DNA of 64,000 nt from Candidatus Gastranaerophilales bacterium (lineage in GTDB: Bacteria > Cyanobacteriota > Vampirovibrionia > Gastranaerophilales > Gastranaerophilaceae), in contig CALVAM010000005.1 of assembly GCA_944325545.1 (NCBI GenBank), positions 25,392-89,391 of the forward strand, in the 5' to 3' direction. Positions 9,441 to 17,708 of the stretch are shown here, piece by piece. A program made the position numbers and the translations under genes. The notes below the pieces were generated by a model, which saw nothing but the letters and a program-made list of their open reading frames with translations, made no database searches and had not been told where the DNA came from. Every line of letters starts with the position of its first letter. Position 1 is the first letter of the stretch.

Positions 9441-9461
9441 TATTTAAAATAAGGAGTTAAT

Positions 9462-9674
9462 ATGAATTCTAAGGAACAGGTAAAAATAATGATGATGAGA
9501 GAACGACTTACAGCAAAAGCTCTTGCACAATTATTAGTAGAAAAAACCGGTAAATATTATACTCAACAATGTTTACTACATAAAATTTCTTTGAGTTCTT
9601 TTAGATATGATGAGGTAAAAATTATTGCAGACCTTTTAGGCTATGAAATTGAAATAAATAAAAAATCTAATTAA
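9462..9674 (+). CDS. Small HTH-like protein, LLM/phage-repressor type
   Basis: A 70-residue protein consisting of a helical core like small XRE-type DNA-binding proteins: a first helix MMMRERLTAKALAQLLVEKTG, a turn KYYTQQCLLHKISL as the candidate recognition segment, and FRYDEVKIIADLLGYEIEI, whose ending is typical of small regulators (ADLLGYEIE). It has its own promoter and ribosome binding site (AAGGAG) and is monocistronic. The DNA target is unknown. Similar small proteins are common in Firmicutes and gut bacteria. Confidence 0.65.
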   Translation: MNSKEQVKIMMMRERLTAKALAQLLVEKTGKYYTQQCLLHKISLSSFRYDEVKIIADLLGYEIEINKKSN

Positions 9675-9758
9675 TATTTTCAAAAATTTATTAAAACTTG
9701 CAAATTTTATTTTTACGAGTTTTAGAATAAATGTATTAAAATTTAAGGAGTAAATAAT

Positions 9759-10241
9759 ATGCAAATTGACAAATTTCAAACAACAAATTCAAATGTTCAA
9801 AATTTAAATTTTAAAGCTTTAAAAAATATAAAATTTAAAAAGATGTTTGTTGATGAGATTGTTCCTCAAGAATCTTTAACAAAAGCTTTAAAAAATAGTA
9901 AGGGAGTAAAAGAATTTTTTGAAAAACATGATGGAACTATAACATTTACAACTGATACATATTATGGACCATTTGGAAATCAACCTATAGAGGCAATTAT
10001 GAAAGTTTCATATAAAGCAAAGAATAAACTATTTCAATTATTTTCTAAAAAATCTGGTTTTGTTGCAGCATCAGATCGAGATTTAAAAGATGCAACGCAA
10101 AAATTATGTCAGATGATAGAAAAGTCATCTTATGATGATTTTATAAGTAAAAAAGAGTTAGAATTTACAAAAGTAGAAAAATTAAAACAAGCTCAAAGAA
10201 ATATTAAAGAACAACTTAAAAATAACAGTTTTTTTGAATAG
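9759..10241 (+). CDS. Hypothetical protein with N-terminal NFKA motif
   Basis: Not recognised. The 160-residue protein starts with a polar Asn/Gln-rich stretch ending in NLNFKALKNIKFKK, one of the recurrent F(K/E)(G/A) motifs in this window. The rest is basic, with a middle segment of alternating strand-like residues (GTITFTTDTYYGPFGNQPIEAIMKVSY) and a helical, Lys-rich C terminus (LEFTKVEKLKQAQRN). No signal peptide or membrane segment is visible. A good ribosome binding site (AAGGAG) supports expression. It ends before a strong terminator. Confidence 0.7.
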   Translation: MQIDKFQTTNSNVQNLNFKALKNIKFKKMFVDEIVPQESLTKALKNSKGVKEFFEKHDGTITFTTDTYYGPFGNQPIEAIMKVSYKAKNKLFQLFSKKSGFVAASDRDLKDATQKLCQMIEKSSYDDFISKKELEFTKVEKLKQAQRNIKEQLKNNSFFE

Positions 10242-10256
10242 TATAAATAATTAGTA

Positions 10257-10298
10257 AAGGTGGCATTGGATAAATTTATCCAATGCCACCTTTTATTT
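10257..10298 (+). terminator. Intrinsic terminator
   Basis: A near-perfect hairpin of about 18 bp (10257-10294), arms AAGGTGGCATTGGATAAA and its complement, followed by TTTTATTT. Confidence 0.88.
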
Positions 10299-10332
10299 AC
10301 TTTATGCTAAAATTAAAAAAGAGGATTAAAAA

Positions 10333-11376
10333 ATGTTATTATCAGAATTTGATTATCAATTGCCGGAAGAATTAATAGCTCAAAGACCTAGTGATAAGCG
10401 TGAAAATTCAAAAATGCTTGTACTTAACCCTCGTGAGCATAAAATTTTGCACAAACATTTTTATGATATTGTAGATTTAATTGATGATAATTGTATTTTG
10501 ATATTGAATAATACAAAAGTTATTCCTGCAAGATTATATGGATATAAAGATACCGGTGCAAAAATTGAGGTATTTTTATTAAAAGAAAAAGATAATCATA
10601 ATTGGGAAGTATTAATAAAGCCTTCTAAAAGAGTAAAAGTTGGAACTATTGTTAAAATTTCAGATGAGTTATCTTGTGAAGTATTGGAATCCCTACCGGA
10701 TGATGGGAAATGGCTTGTTAAAATGATTTATGATGGTGATATTTTCGAAATTCTGCATAGAGTAGGAAATATTCCACTACCACCGTATATTGAAAGAAAA
10801 ATGTCTAATGAAGAGTTGAAAAAATTAGATTTTGAAAGATATCAGACAGTATACGCAAAAGATGAAGGTTCAGTTGCTGCTCCTACTGCTGGATTACATT
10901 TTACTCAAGAGATTTTAGAAAAATTAAAAAACAAAGGTGTTCAAATCGGATATGTAACTTTAAATGTAGGAATTGGAACTTTTAGGCCTGTAAAATGTGA
11001 AAATGTTTTAGATCATAAAATGGATTCTGAAGCTTTTGAAATTAGTGAAGAAACTGCTAATTTAATAAATAAAGCAAAATCAGAAGGTAAAAATTTAATA
11101 GCAGTAGGTACAACTACAGTAAGAACTCTAGAAACAGCATTTCAGCAATTTGGAAAAATTAAAGCGTGTAAATCTGCATCAGAACTTTTTATTTATCCTC
11201 CATATGAATTTAAAGTTGTTGATAAATTGATTACAAATTTTCATCTTCCAAAATCAACATTATTGATGCTTGTAAGTGCTTTAGCAGGAAAAGATTTTAT
11301 ATTTGAAGCGTATAATGAAGCTATAAAAGAAAAATATCGTTTCTATAGTTATGGCGACTGTATGTTTATAAATTAG
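10333..11376 (+). CDS. queA: S-adenosylmethionine:tRNA ribosyltransferase-isomerase QueA
   Basis: QueA transfers and rearranges the ribosyl group of SAM onto 7-aminomethyl-7-deazaguanine in tRNA, giving epoxyqueuosine. The 347-residue length is normal. Signatures include FDYQLPEELIAQRPSDKR at the N terminus, LNNTKVIPARL, GNIPLPPYIER, YQTVYAKDEGSVAAPTAGLHFT and NFHLPKSTLLMLVSALAG. The last step, epoxyqueuosine reduction, is supplied by the queH gene at 61.6 kb. The gene lies alone between two terminators. Confidence 0.97.
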   Translation: MLLSEFDYQLPEELIAQRPSDKRENSKMLVLNPREHKILHKHFYDIVDLIDDNCILILNNTKVIPARLYGYKDTGAKIEVFLLKEKDNHNWEVLIKPSKRVKVGTIVKISDELSCEVLESLPDDGKWLVKMIYDGDIFEILHRVGNIPLPPYIERKMSNEELKKLDFERYQTVYAKDEGSVAAPTAGLHFTQEILEKLKNKGVQIGYVTLNVGIGTFRPVKCENVLDHKMDSEAFEISEETANLINKAKSEGKNLIAVGTTTVRTLETAFQQFGKIKACKSASELFIYPPYEFKVVDKLITNFHLPKSTLLMLVSALAGKDFIFEAYNEAIKEKYRFYSYGDCMFIN

Positions 11377-11394
11377 TTTTTTGGTTTTTAAGTA

Positions 11395-11438
11395 AAAAAA
11401 AGAACAATACCTCTCACAAAAGGTATTGTTCTTTTTTA
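11395..11438. terminator. Bidirectional terminator between queA and the convergent exoprotein gene
   Basis: AAGAACAATACCT (11400-11412) pairs with AGGTATTGTTCTT (11421-11433), with A and T runs on both flanks, serving both convergent genes. Confidence 0.88.
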
Positions 11439-11455
11439 TTAATATAATTTGTTGA

Positions 11456-13429
11456 TTAATTTACCATAGGGAAAGCTTTAACAACAGTTACAGATCCGTC
11501 AACATTTTTTCTAACGCCTCTATCAATATGGTCATCGTCTAAATCTGCAGCATAAGCAACAGGAGTATAAACTTGAGACATATTTACTGTTTGTTTTTCA
11601 TAGCTTCTCAAAACTTTTGCGTTTTCATTTGGATCTATAGGGGTTTCAGGATCTTCTAAGTTCGGACCATATAAATATGTTGTATCTTCTTGACGATTAT
11701 CACTGATGTTATATCCATTTTCTCCGTTTGTTAATTCATAAGTGATTTCTTGATTACCATTAATTGTAACTTCTTTTGCATCACGAATGTTTGTATATTT
11801 TAAAGTATAATCTCTTGAAGGGAAATCAACTTTTAAATTTTCAGTTTTATTGCCAATTGTAATAGTATCAGCGTGAACTTTATCACCTGTGATTTCGATT
11901 GTTTTATCAGGGGCTGTAAGATAGACTTTATTTGCGTTTGCTCCTGTAACTTTTAAATCCCCGGCTGATTCTATATAAGCATATGCATCAGTTGAAATAT
12001 TTGTAATTTCTCCGCCTGCAATGTTCATATTTGTATGGCTGCTTGGATTATTTAATAATTTATAAGTTTCCATTGTACAGACAATTTGTTCATCTGCAGT
12101 AGAATTTTCGGTTGTTTGAAGACCTCCAATGTACCCTTTCGCACTAAAATCATAGTTATTAGCTGTTAAAAGAGCTTTTCCATCAGTAATAATATTTAAA
12201 TTTTCAGATTTTAATTTTATTGAATCAGCAGTCGTATCTATTGTAACAGCTATAGTTCCATTATTTGCGTATGCATCAATTGTGCCGCCAACTGTTAAAC
12301 TACCATCTGCTAATTTGCCAGCATCATAGTCATAACCACCAATATGAATGTTGTTTTCTGAATCAATAGTTAAGTTGCCACCGATAACTGTATCACCTAT
12401 AACGTGAATAAAGTGTTTGTAGGCACCGGTTTCAACATTTGTAGTTTTTAGAATTGCATTACCTGTTACTGTAATATCTCCGACATCTACGAAACCTTTT
12501 CCGTTTGTCATTGATAAATTGCCGCCGATTTCAGCATCTCTTAAAAACATGCCTTCGCCTTTGCTTATAACATTTACATCTCCTGTTACAACTAAATTTT
12601 TATCATTTGAAGTGTAGTTTAAACCAACATTTCCTTCTGATTGAATATCTAAATTACCGTTTATTTTCCCCCCATTTACAGTACTTACAGCTCCGGGTCC
12701 TGAAACTATATAAACATCTCCATCAATGTTCATAGCTTCCAATCTGACAACAGGTTTGTTAGTCGGAACGCTTGCTCCTAATGACAAGTAATCTTGCCCG
12801 TTAGCAGTAATTAATTTTAGAGAATTTGCGTTTATTGTAGAATTGGAAGCATTAATTGAAGGAGCTATAATACTATATTCTCCACCTATATTAAATAATG
12901 CACCATTCTGTATATTTATTCCTACAACATTTCCTGATTTATCATAAATTTGTGTGAATTTTGCTTGAGATAGATCATTAATTCCAAGATTTGACATATC
13001 TTGGGTTGTCAACATTACATCACCCGCAGTTGTGAAAGTTGAACCGTCAAACAACATACCATTAGGGTTTGATATAATTAATTTCCCAATACCGCTATTT
13101 GCACTAATTTGTCCATATATTGTAGACATCCCATTATTAACTGTGTTCAAGATAGTTAGATTATTAGCTCCGTTTACAGCATTAAAATTAAGGTTTTCTC
13201 CCTTATTTATATTTAATGAATCCCAATTTACGATTGAATCGTTGTTAAAATTTAAATCCGCAGAGTTATTTCCTTTATCAATTCCTACAAATCCACCTTG
13301 AGCATTGTTAATTACAGCTCCGCCAAGTCCATTCCCCAAACCGGTGTCAATAGAGGCAAAAGATAAAGGCATAGAAACAAACATAGTAGCTAAAATAAAT
13401 GATAATAATTTAATACTCTTTTTTTTCAT
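11456..13429 (-). CDS. Filamentous-haemagglutinin-like exoprotein (TpsA)
   Basis: The 657-residue protein has a signal peptide (KKKSIKLLSFILATMFVSMPLSFA) and then a haemagglutination activity/TPS domain to about residue 150, with the family's NPNG motif (IISNPNGMLFDG) and IVNWDSLNIN-type beta-helix start. The rest is repetitive beta-helix sequence (VTGDVNVIS, IGGNLSMTN, VTGNAILKT, IGGNLTIDS) ending in a non-helical tail after about 600. TpsA proteins are exported by a cognate TpsB pore; none is encoded in this window. It may act as an adhesin or surface structure. At 657 residues it is short for the family. Confidence 0.88.
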   Translation of the reverse strand: MKKKSIKLLSFILATMFVSMPLSFASIDTGLGNGLGGAVINNAQGGFVGIDKGNNSADLNFNNDSIVNWDSLNINKGENLNFNAVNGANNLTILNTVNNGMSTIYGQISANSGIGKLIISNPNGMLFDGSTFTTAGDVMLTTQDMSNLGINDLSQAKFTQIYDKSGNVVGINIQNGALFNIGGEYSIIAPSINASNSTINANSLKLITANGQDYLSLGASVPTNKPVVRLEAMNIDGDVYIVSGPGAVSTVNGGKINGNLDIQSEGNVGLNYTSNDKNLVVTGDVNVISKGEGMFLRDAEIGGNLSMTNGKGFVDVGDITVTGNAILKTTNVETGAYKHFIHVIGDTVIGGNLTIDSENNIHIGGYDYDAGKLADGSLTVGGTIDAYANNGTIAVTIDTTADSIKLKSENLNIITDGKALLTANNYDFSAKGYIGGLQTTENSTADEQIVCTMETYKLLNNPSSHTNMNIAGGEITNISTDAYAYIESAGDLKVTGANANKVYLTAPDKTIEITGDKVHADTITIGNKTENLKVDFPSRDYTLKYTNIRDAKEVTINGNQEITYELTNGENGYNISDNRQEDTTYLYGPNLEDPETPIDPNENAKVLRSYEKQTVNMSQVYTPVAYAADLDDDHIDRGVRKNVDGSVTVVKAFPMVN

Positions 13430-13484
13430 ACACCACGCCCTTCAATTTAGTTCATACATTATAACATAATAAAAGTCATAAAAA

Positions 13485-13520
13485 AAAATATTTGCGAGAA
13501 AAAACGCAAATATTTTATAA
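13485..13520 (-). terminator. Intrinsic terminator after the serine hydrolase gene
   Basis: AAAATATTTGCG (13485-13496) and CGCAAATATTTT (13505-13516) form a perfect 12-bp stem; on the minus strand it is followed by a run of eight Ts. Confidence 0.85.
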
Positions 13521-13543
13521 AATTTTACAAATATTAACAATAT

Positions 13544-14740
13544 TTAACCGACGATTGACTTATATATGAGCTTTGATGCTTTTACGATAAAATCTTTTCC
13601 TTGTGGAGAATTATAAGGACGATTTGCTAAGATTACAACAATATATTTTTTACCGTTTGGAGCATAAACTATTCCAGCATCTCCTAGCATTGTGCCGATA
13701 TCTCCTGTTTTGTGTAAGAAAAGAGCATTTTCTCCTAAACCGGCAGCGATTAAGCGATTATTTTTTACATGACTTAAATAATCAATTATATATTCTCTTG
13801 AATTGATATTTAAAAATCCTGGATTATCTAAATTGTATAAAATTTTTGCGATATCTTTTGCAGTTGTTTTATTTGTTCCCTTTAAATCGGGTAGCCAAGT
13901 TCTTACATATGTTTTAGATATCCCCCAATCTCTAAGCCCGATATTGATATCATCCATTCCACCCATTTTGGACATTAACATATTAGTTGCGGTATTATCT
14001 GAATCTTGAATCATTGTTTTTGCTAATTGGTCCAAAGAATATTTGCGACCTGTTTGAGCATATTGTAAATCTCCAGAACCTGATGATTGATAATAATTTG
14101 TTAATGTCATTTCATCATATATTGTCATTTGATTAGCTTCAATTGATTTGAATAAACGTACAAGTACAGGTAATTTTATAATACTTGCAGCTGAATATAT
14201 TTCTTCTGAATTAATATCTACATATTTTCCGTTTTCGTATTCCCATACATATATCGAAGGTTTGATTGATGGATATTCCTTCATTAAACTAGTTAATTGG
14301 TATTTTAAAGCACCGATTTCAGAACTTTGATACATAGTCGTAACTTCACTATGAGTTTTTTGAATCGTTGGAGTTAATAAAAGTCTATTTTTAAATAAAT
14401 CGTTATTTATATATTTTGTTATTGGATTAGCAAGTGAATATAAATCAACATCGCAAACGTTTTTAGTGTCTTTCATTGCTAAATTAGAAGGATATGCCAT
14501 ATTAAAATGTATTTTATTCGGGTAAAAAACTTGTTTTATTAGATTATTGTACGCAGTTGGAAAAATGTAATATGCAAAAAGTAATAAGAAAGTTATTGAT
14601 ACAAAAGAACGTATTAATTCTATTGCAGTATTTTTTTTCTTAGTTTTTTGATATCTTCTGTTTAGAATTTGTTTGTTGTTATTTGAAGAAATAACGTGCA
14701 GACGTCTCGGTTCAGTTTTTTGCTTTTGGTATGCGTACAC
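13544..14740 (-). CDS. Membrane-anchored class A beta-lactamase-like serine hydrolase
   Basis: The 398-residue protein has a basic cytoplasmic N terminus, one membrane anchor near 45-65 (FVSITFLLLFAYYIFPTAY) and an extracytoplasmic penicillin-recognising domain. The SxxK motif is SIIK, the SxN motif is SDN (QDSDNTATNML) and the KTG motif is HKTGDIG. The omega-loop ExxLN of class A beta-lactamases is not apparent: the matching stretch reads WLPDLKGTNKTT, so efficient beta-lactam hydrolysis is doubtful. It may be a peptidoglycan-related carboxypeptidase/esterase. It is followed by its own terminator and transcribed divergently from a small exported-protein gene. Confidence 0.8.
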   Translation of the reverse strand: MYAYQKQKTEPRRLHVISSNNNKQILNRRYQKTKKKNTAIELIRSFVSITFLLLFAYYIFPTAYNNLIKQVFYPNKIHFNMAYPSNLAMKDTKNVCDVDLYSLANPITKYINNDLFKNRLLLTPTIQKTHSEVTTMYQSSEIGALKYQLTSLMKEYPSIKPSIYVWEYENGKYVDINSEEIYSAASIIKLPVLVRLFKSIEANQMTIYDEMTLTNYYQSSGSGDLQYAQTGRKYSLDQLAKTMIQDSDNTATNMLMSKMGGMDDINIGLRDWGISKTYVRTWLPDLKGTNKTTAKDIAKILYNLDNPGFLNINSREYIIDYLSHVKNNRLIAAGLGENALFLHKTGDIGTMLGDAGIVYAPNGKKYIVVILANRPYNSPQGKDFIVKASKLIYKSIVG

Positions 14741-14903
14741 TTACAATCCCCTCCAAATAAATGTTAGCATCTTAAATATAATATCAACATCCTTCAAAAA
14801 GTGGAATTTAGATTTTTTTATTAAATCACTACTTATATATTAATACAAGTGGGTAATGTTAATCAAAAAATAAATTTTAAAATAAAGTGAAAAGGAGATA
14901 GAT

Positions 14904-15227
14904 ATGAAAAAAATCAATTTGATAATATTTTTACTTCTAATCGTCAGCCCGATTTATGCAGCTTGCCCAATAGATAGTGAAAATGCAGTATGTTCATTAC
15001 CAACTTTTAGAGAGCAGGTGCAACCTATTTATTCTCCACGTTCCGGGATAAGTGAATTTTCAAGTTCTCCTGAAGCCAGGTTGAAACCGCTTAATAGAGA
15101 TGATATTGCAGATCAAATGAAGGGGTTTACTCCTTCAGATACTTATTTTAATTATAATTCTAGCTGTCAATTTGGGGTTTGTATGCAGAATCGTAGTACT
15201 CCGTTGTTTCAACAACCAAAGCAATAA
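14904..15227 (+). CDS. Small exported cysteine-containing protein
   Basis: Not recognised. The 107 residues begin with a classical signal peptide (KKINLIIFLLLIVSPIYA, cleavage likely after the second Ala of YAA). The mature part has four cysteines in two pairs (CPIDSENAVC near the start and CQFGVC near the end), which suggests two disulfides, separated by a Pro/Ser-rich linker. It has the ribosome binding site AAAAGGAG. It converges on the next gene, with a shared terminator in the overlap. Confidence 0.7.
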   Translation: MKKINLIIFLLLIVSPIYAACPIDSENAVCSLPTFREQVQPIYSPRSGISEFSSSPEARLKPLNRDDIADQMKGFTPSDTYFNYNSSCQFGVCMQNRSTPLFQQPKQ

Positions 15228-15253
15228 AAAAACTCCCATATGGGAGTTTTTTT
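15227..15253. terminator. Bidirectional terminator between convergent genes
   Basis: AAAAACTCCCA-TA-TGGGAGTTTTT is a near-perfect palindrome with T runs in both directions, placed at the ends of both flanking genes. Confidence 0.85.
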
Positions 15254-15674
15254 ATAACATATTTTTTCTGATTTTTTCTTTAGCTTTGTCTATTTCTTTT
15301 ATTCTTTTTTCAATTGCAGAAACTTGTTTTTTTAACGCCTGTCTTTCTGTTTTGATTAATTTATATTGAGCATCAACATCTGCATATTTAGTTTTACAAT
15401 TTAGTAAATCATTTCTGATATCAACTTGAGCATTATCTAATTGTAAAATGGCATTTTGAATATTTCCATTTCCAACAGCATCTCCGTCTAAAGATGAATT
15501 TGCAGCTGTTGATGTTTTTGCAGAATTTGCAGCTGTTGACGTTGTACTTGCTGCTGTACTTGGGGTTCCGTAGCTTGTGTCATTAAAATCAAGCGGAGTA
15601 AAAGCGTTACCATCTGCCAAAACAAGACCTTGCATAGCGATAGCACAAGCAATTGTTAAAAATATCTTTTTCAT
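15252..15674 (-). CDS. Exported coiled-coil protein with Thr/Ala-rich linker
   Basis: Not recognised. It is 140 residues with a signal peptide (KKIFLTIACAIAMQGLVLA), a low-complexity linker of Ser/Thr/Ala (STAASTTSTAANSAKTSTAANSS, residues 38-60), and a C-terminal helical coiled coil (KLIKTERQALKKQVSAIEKRIKEIDKAKEKIRK). One cysteine (LLNCKTK) lies in the helix. The layout suggests a periplasmic or surface-tethered oligomer. The ribosome binding site is good (AAGGAGAG). Its stop codon lies within the T run of the shared terminator. Confidence 0.7.
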   Translation of the reverse strand: MKKIFLTIACAIAMQGLVLADGNAFTPLDFNDTSYGTPSTAASTTSTAANSAKTSTAANSSLDGDAVGNGNIQNAILQLDNAQVDIRNDLLNCKTKYADVDAQYKLIKTERQALKKQVSAIEKRIKEIDKAKEKIRKNML

Positions 15675-15758
15675 TAACTCTCTCCTTCTAATACATATCT
15701 CTCACATAATAATATATTTTTTTTATTTTGCCAATCCTTTATTAAATGTATTATTGAG

Positions 15759-15820
15759 GTTTTGATTAAAAGTTTAAAATGTAACAAATTAATGATTATT
15801 AAAATCAAAACTTACATTTT
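15759..15820. promoter_or_regulatory. Two interleaved dyads upstream of the NUDIX regulator gene
   Basis: GTTTTGATT (15759-15767) is complementary to AATCAAAAC (15803-15811), and AAAATGTAA (15776-15784) to TTACATTTT (15812-15820). The arms interleave, giving either a pseudoknot-like RNA or two overlapping operator-type dyads, about 40 bp upstream of the gene start. Confidence 0.35.
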
Positions 15821-15857
15821 TATCATATTTATTATACAATAACTCTTGAGGTGAAAG

Positions 15858-16538
15858 ATGTACAACGAAATAAAAACTCATGAAATTACTGTAGACATTG
15901 TTATTTTGACTATTAAAGATGATGCGTTACAAGTTTTACTTGTTAAAAGAAATAATGAACCATTTAAAGACAAGTGGGCAATTCCCGGCGGTTATGTAAG
16001 GATGTCTGAGAATCTGGATGAAGCTGCAATGAGAGTTTTAAAAGAAAAAACTAATGTTGATAATATTTATTTGGAACAGTTGTATACCTTTGGTGATCCT
16101 TTAAGACATCCGGTGTCAAGAGTTATTACTTGTGCTTATTTTGCCTTGATAAGAGCAGAAGATTTAAATGTCGTAACAACTCCGGATCTTGCTTGGCATA
16201 AGGTCTTTGATTTGCCACCTCTGGCGTTTGACCATAAAGAAATTATTCAATATTCTTTGAAACGAACAAGAGAACGTCTGGAGATGTGTCCGGTTGCTTA
16301 TCAATTGTTAAATGAAAAATTTACGCTTACAGAGATGCAAAAAGCTTATGAAATGATTATGGAAAAGAAATTGGATAAGCGTAACTTTAGAAAAAAAGTT
16401 ATAACGACAGAAGGGCTTAGAGAATTAAATGAGTTTTCGAAATCATCTTCTAAACGTCCGGCTAGGTTATATACTTTTGATAATATTAAATTAAACTCAA
16501 AAAGGGCTCATTTTATAAAAAAGGAGAATAAATGTTAA
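15858..16538 (+). CDS. NUDIX-domain transcriptional regulator, NrtR-like
   Basis: The 226-residue protein has an N-terminal NUDIX domain (residues about 8-140) and a C-terminal winged-helix domain (about 150-226, with LTEMQKAYEMIMEKKLDKRNFRKKV and RPARLYTFD), the architecture of NrtR-type regulators, which in other bacteria bind ADP-ribose and control NAD or sugar genes. The NUDIX box is degenerate: after GGYVRMSENLDEAA the catalytic REUxEE reads RVLKEK, so it probably senses rather than hydrolyses. The regulated gene is unknown; dyads upstream may be an autoregulatory site. It overlaps secG by 7 bp. Confidence 0.85.
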   Translation: MYNEIKTHEITVDIVILTIKDDALQVLLVKRNNEPFKDKWAIPGGYVRMSENLDEAAMRVLKEKTNVDNIYLEQLYTFGDPLRHPVSRVITCAYFALIRAEDLNVVTTPDLAWHKVFDLPPLAFDHKEIIQYSLKRTRERLEMCPVAYQLLNEKFTLTEMQKAYEMIMEKKLDKRNFRKKVITTEGLRELNEFSKSSSKRPARLYTFDNIKLNSKRAHFIKKENKC

Positions 16539-16756
16539 CTTTAATTTGGACTGTTCAAGTTATATCAGCACTATTACTTATCGTATTAATACTAATGCAT
16601 TCTCCAAAAGGTGATGGTATCGCAGGGATTGGAAATGCTGCTCAAATGTTCTCTTCACAAAAAAGTGCAGAAAAAGGGCTTAATAAACTTACAGGTATTG
16701 TTGCGTTAGTATTTATTATTTGTGTATTTTTACTAGGCTTTGGCATTATTAAATAA
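16532..16756 (+). CDS. secG: Preprotein translocase subunit SecG
   Basis: SecG stimulates the SecYEG channel. The 74 residues form two membrane helices (about 4-20 and 54-72) joined by the conserved cytoplasmic segment LMHSPKGDGIAGIGNAAQMFSS. It overlaps the NUDIX regulator gene by 7 bp and abuts tcdA with no gap (stop 16754-16756, next ATG 16757), so the three genes form an operon, probably with translational coupling. The ribosome binding site AAGGAG lies inside the upstream gene. Confidence 0.93.
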   Translation: MLTLIWTVQVISALLLIVLILMHSPKGDGIAGIGNAAQMFSSQKSAEKGLNKLTGIVALVFIICVFLLGFGIIK

Positions 16757-17494
16757 ATGGATGAATTTTTATCAAGAAATATTTTATTTTGGGGTGATGA
16801 ATCTCAGAAGAAGATAGTAAATTCTCATATTGCAGTTTTTGGACTTGGCGGAGTCGGAGGCTTTTGTGCTGAGACTTTGGCTAGAAGTGGTGTTGGTGAA
16901 TTAACAATAATTGATTTTGATAAAGTTTCAACTTCAAATATTAATCGTCAACTGATTGCTTTAAATTCAACTATTGGTAGTTATAAAACTGATTTATTTA
17001 AACAGAGATTATTAGATATAAATCCTAATTTAAAACTTAATGTGATAAATGACTTTTATATTGAAGATTTTAATTTTGATAGTATTGATTATGTTGCAGA
17101 TGCGATTGATACAATGCGTTCTAAAGTTAATTTAATGAGAATTTGTTATGAAAAGAAAGTTTCATTAGTTTCTTCAATGGGGGCTGGAAACAGAGTTGAT
17201 CCAACAAAATTATATATTTCAGATATTTCTGAAATTCATGATAAAAAGGCACCTTTTGTTTCTAATATTTTATATCAATTAAAAAAAATAGGAATAACAT
17301 CAGGTATTAGTGTTGTAACAAGTGATGAAAAATCTTTTTCTCAAGAAAAAATATCAGAGGTTGAAAATGTTATTACAAAAGCAGGAGAGAAAATCCAATT
17401 TAATAAAATTATACCTTCTTCAACTCCTTTTGTAGCTTCTTGTGCCGGTATTTTTATGGCTTATAAAATAGTTTCAGATATAATAAACTCTTAA
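16757..17494 (+). CDS. tcdA: tRNA threonylcarbamoyladenosine dehydratase TcdA
   Basis: TcdA is a ThiF/E1-like ATP-dependent enzyme that cyclises t6A at position 37 of ANN-decoding tRNAs to ct6A. The 245-residue protein has the Rossmann nucleotide motif GLGGVGGFCAETLARSG (residues 29-45), IIDFDKVSTSNINRQ with the adenylation residues, and DAIDTMRSKVNL. The family-typical SSMGAGNRVDPTKL is present. The start codon follows the secG stop directly, so translation is likely coupled. Confidence 0.92.
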   Translation: MDEFLSRNILFWGDESQKKIVNSHIAVFGLGGVGGFCAETLARSGVGELTIIDFDKVSTSNINRQLIALNSTIGSYKTDLFKQRLLDINPNLKLNVINDFYIEDFNFDSIDYVADAIDTMRSKVNLMRICYEKKVSLVSSMGAGNRVDPTKLYISDISEIHDKKAPFVSNILYQLKKIGITSGISVVTSDEKSFSQEKISEVENVITKAGEKIQFNKIIPSSTPFVASCAGIFMAYKIVSDIINS

Positions 17495-17495
17495 G

Positions 17496-17708
17496 TTATT
17501 TATTGCTTATTTTTTCGATAATTTCGACAATTGATTTGCAAGATTTTAAGTCTAAATTATATTGGCTTAAATCTTCTGCAAAAATATTTTTAAGGTTTTT
17601 AATTTTATGTTGGTCAAGGTATGAGTAAATTATATTTTTAAATTTTTCACTATCTTCTTCTGAAAATTTATAAGTTTTGCATAGAGCATTTAAAAAATCA
17701 AGATCTAT
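17496..17708 (-). pseudogene. Frameshifted 3' part of the preceding gene
   Basis: Reading minus from the A8 tract in the -1 frame gives IDLDFLNALCKTYKFSEEDS, then a helical stretch ending VEIIEKISNK and stop at 17496-17498. There is no usable start codon because a stop lies just upstream in this frame (TAA ahead of the A tract). The fragment continues the helical-repeat pattern of the upstream frame. The cause may be a homopolymer indel (real or sequencing) or programmed/transcriptional slippage. Confidence 0.55.
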
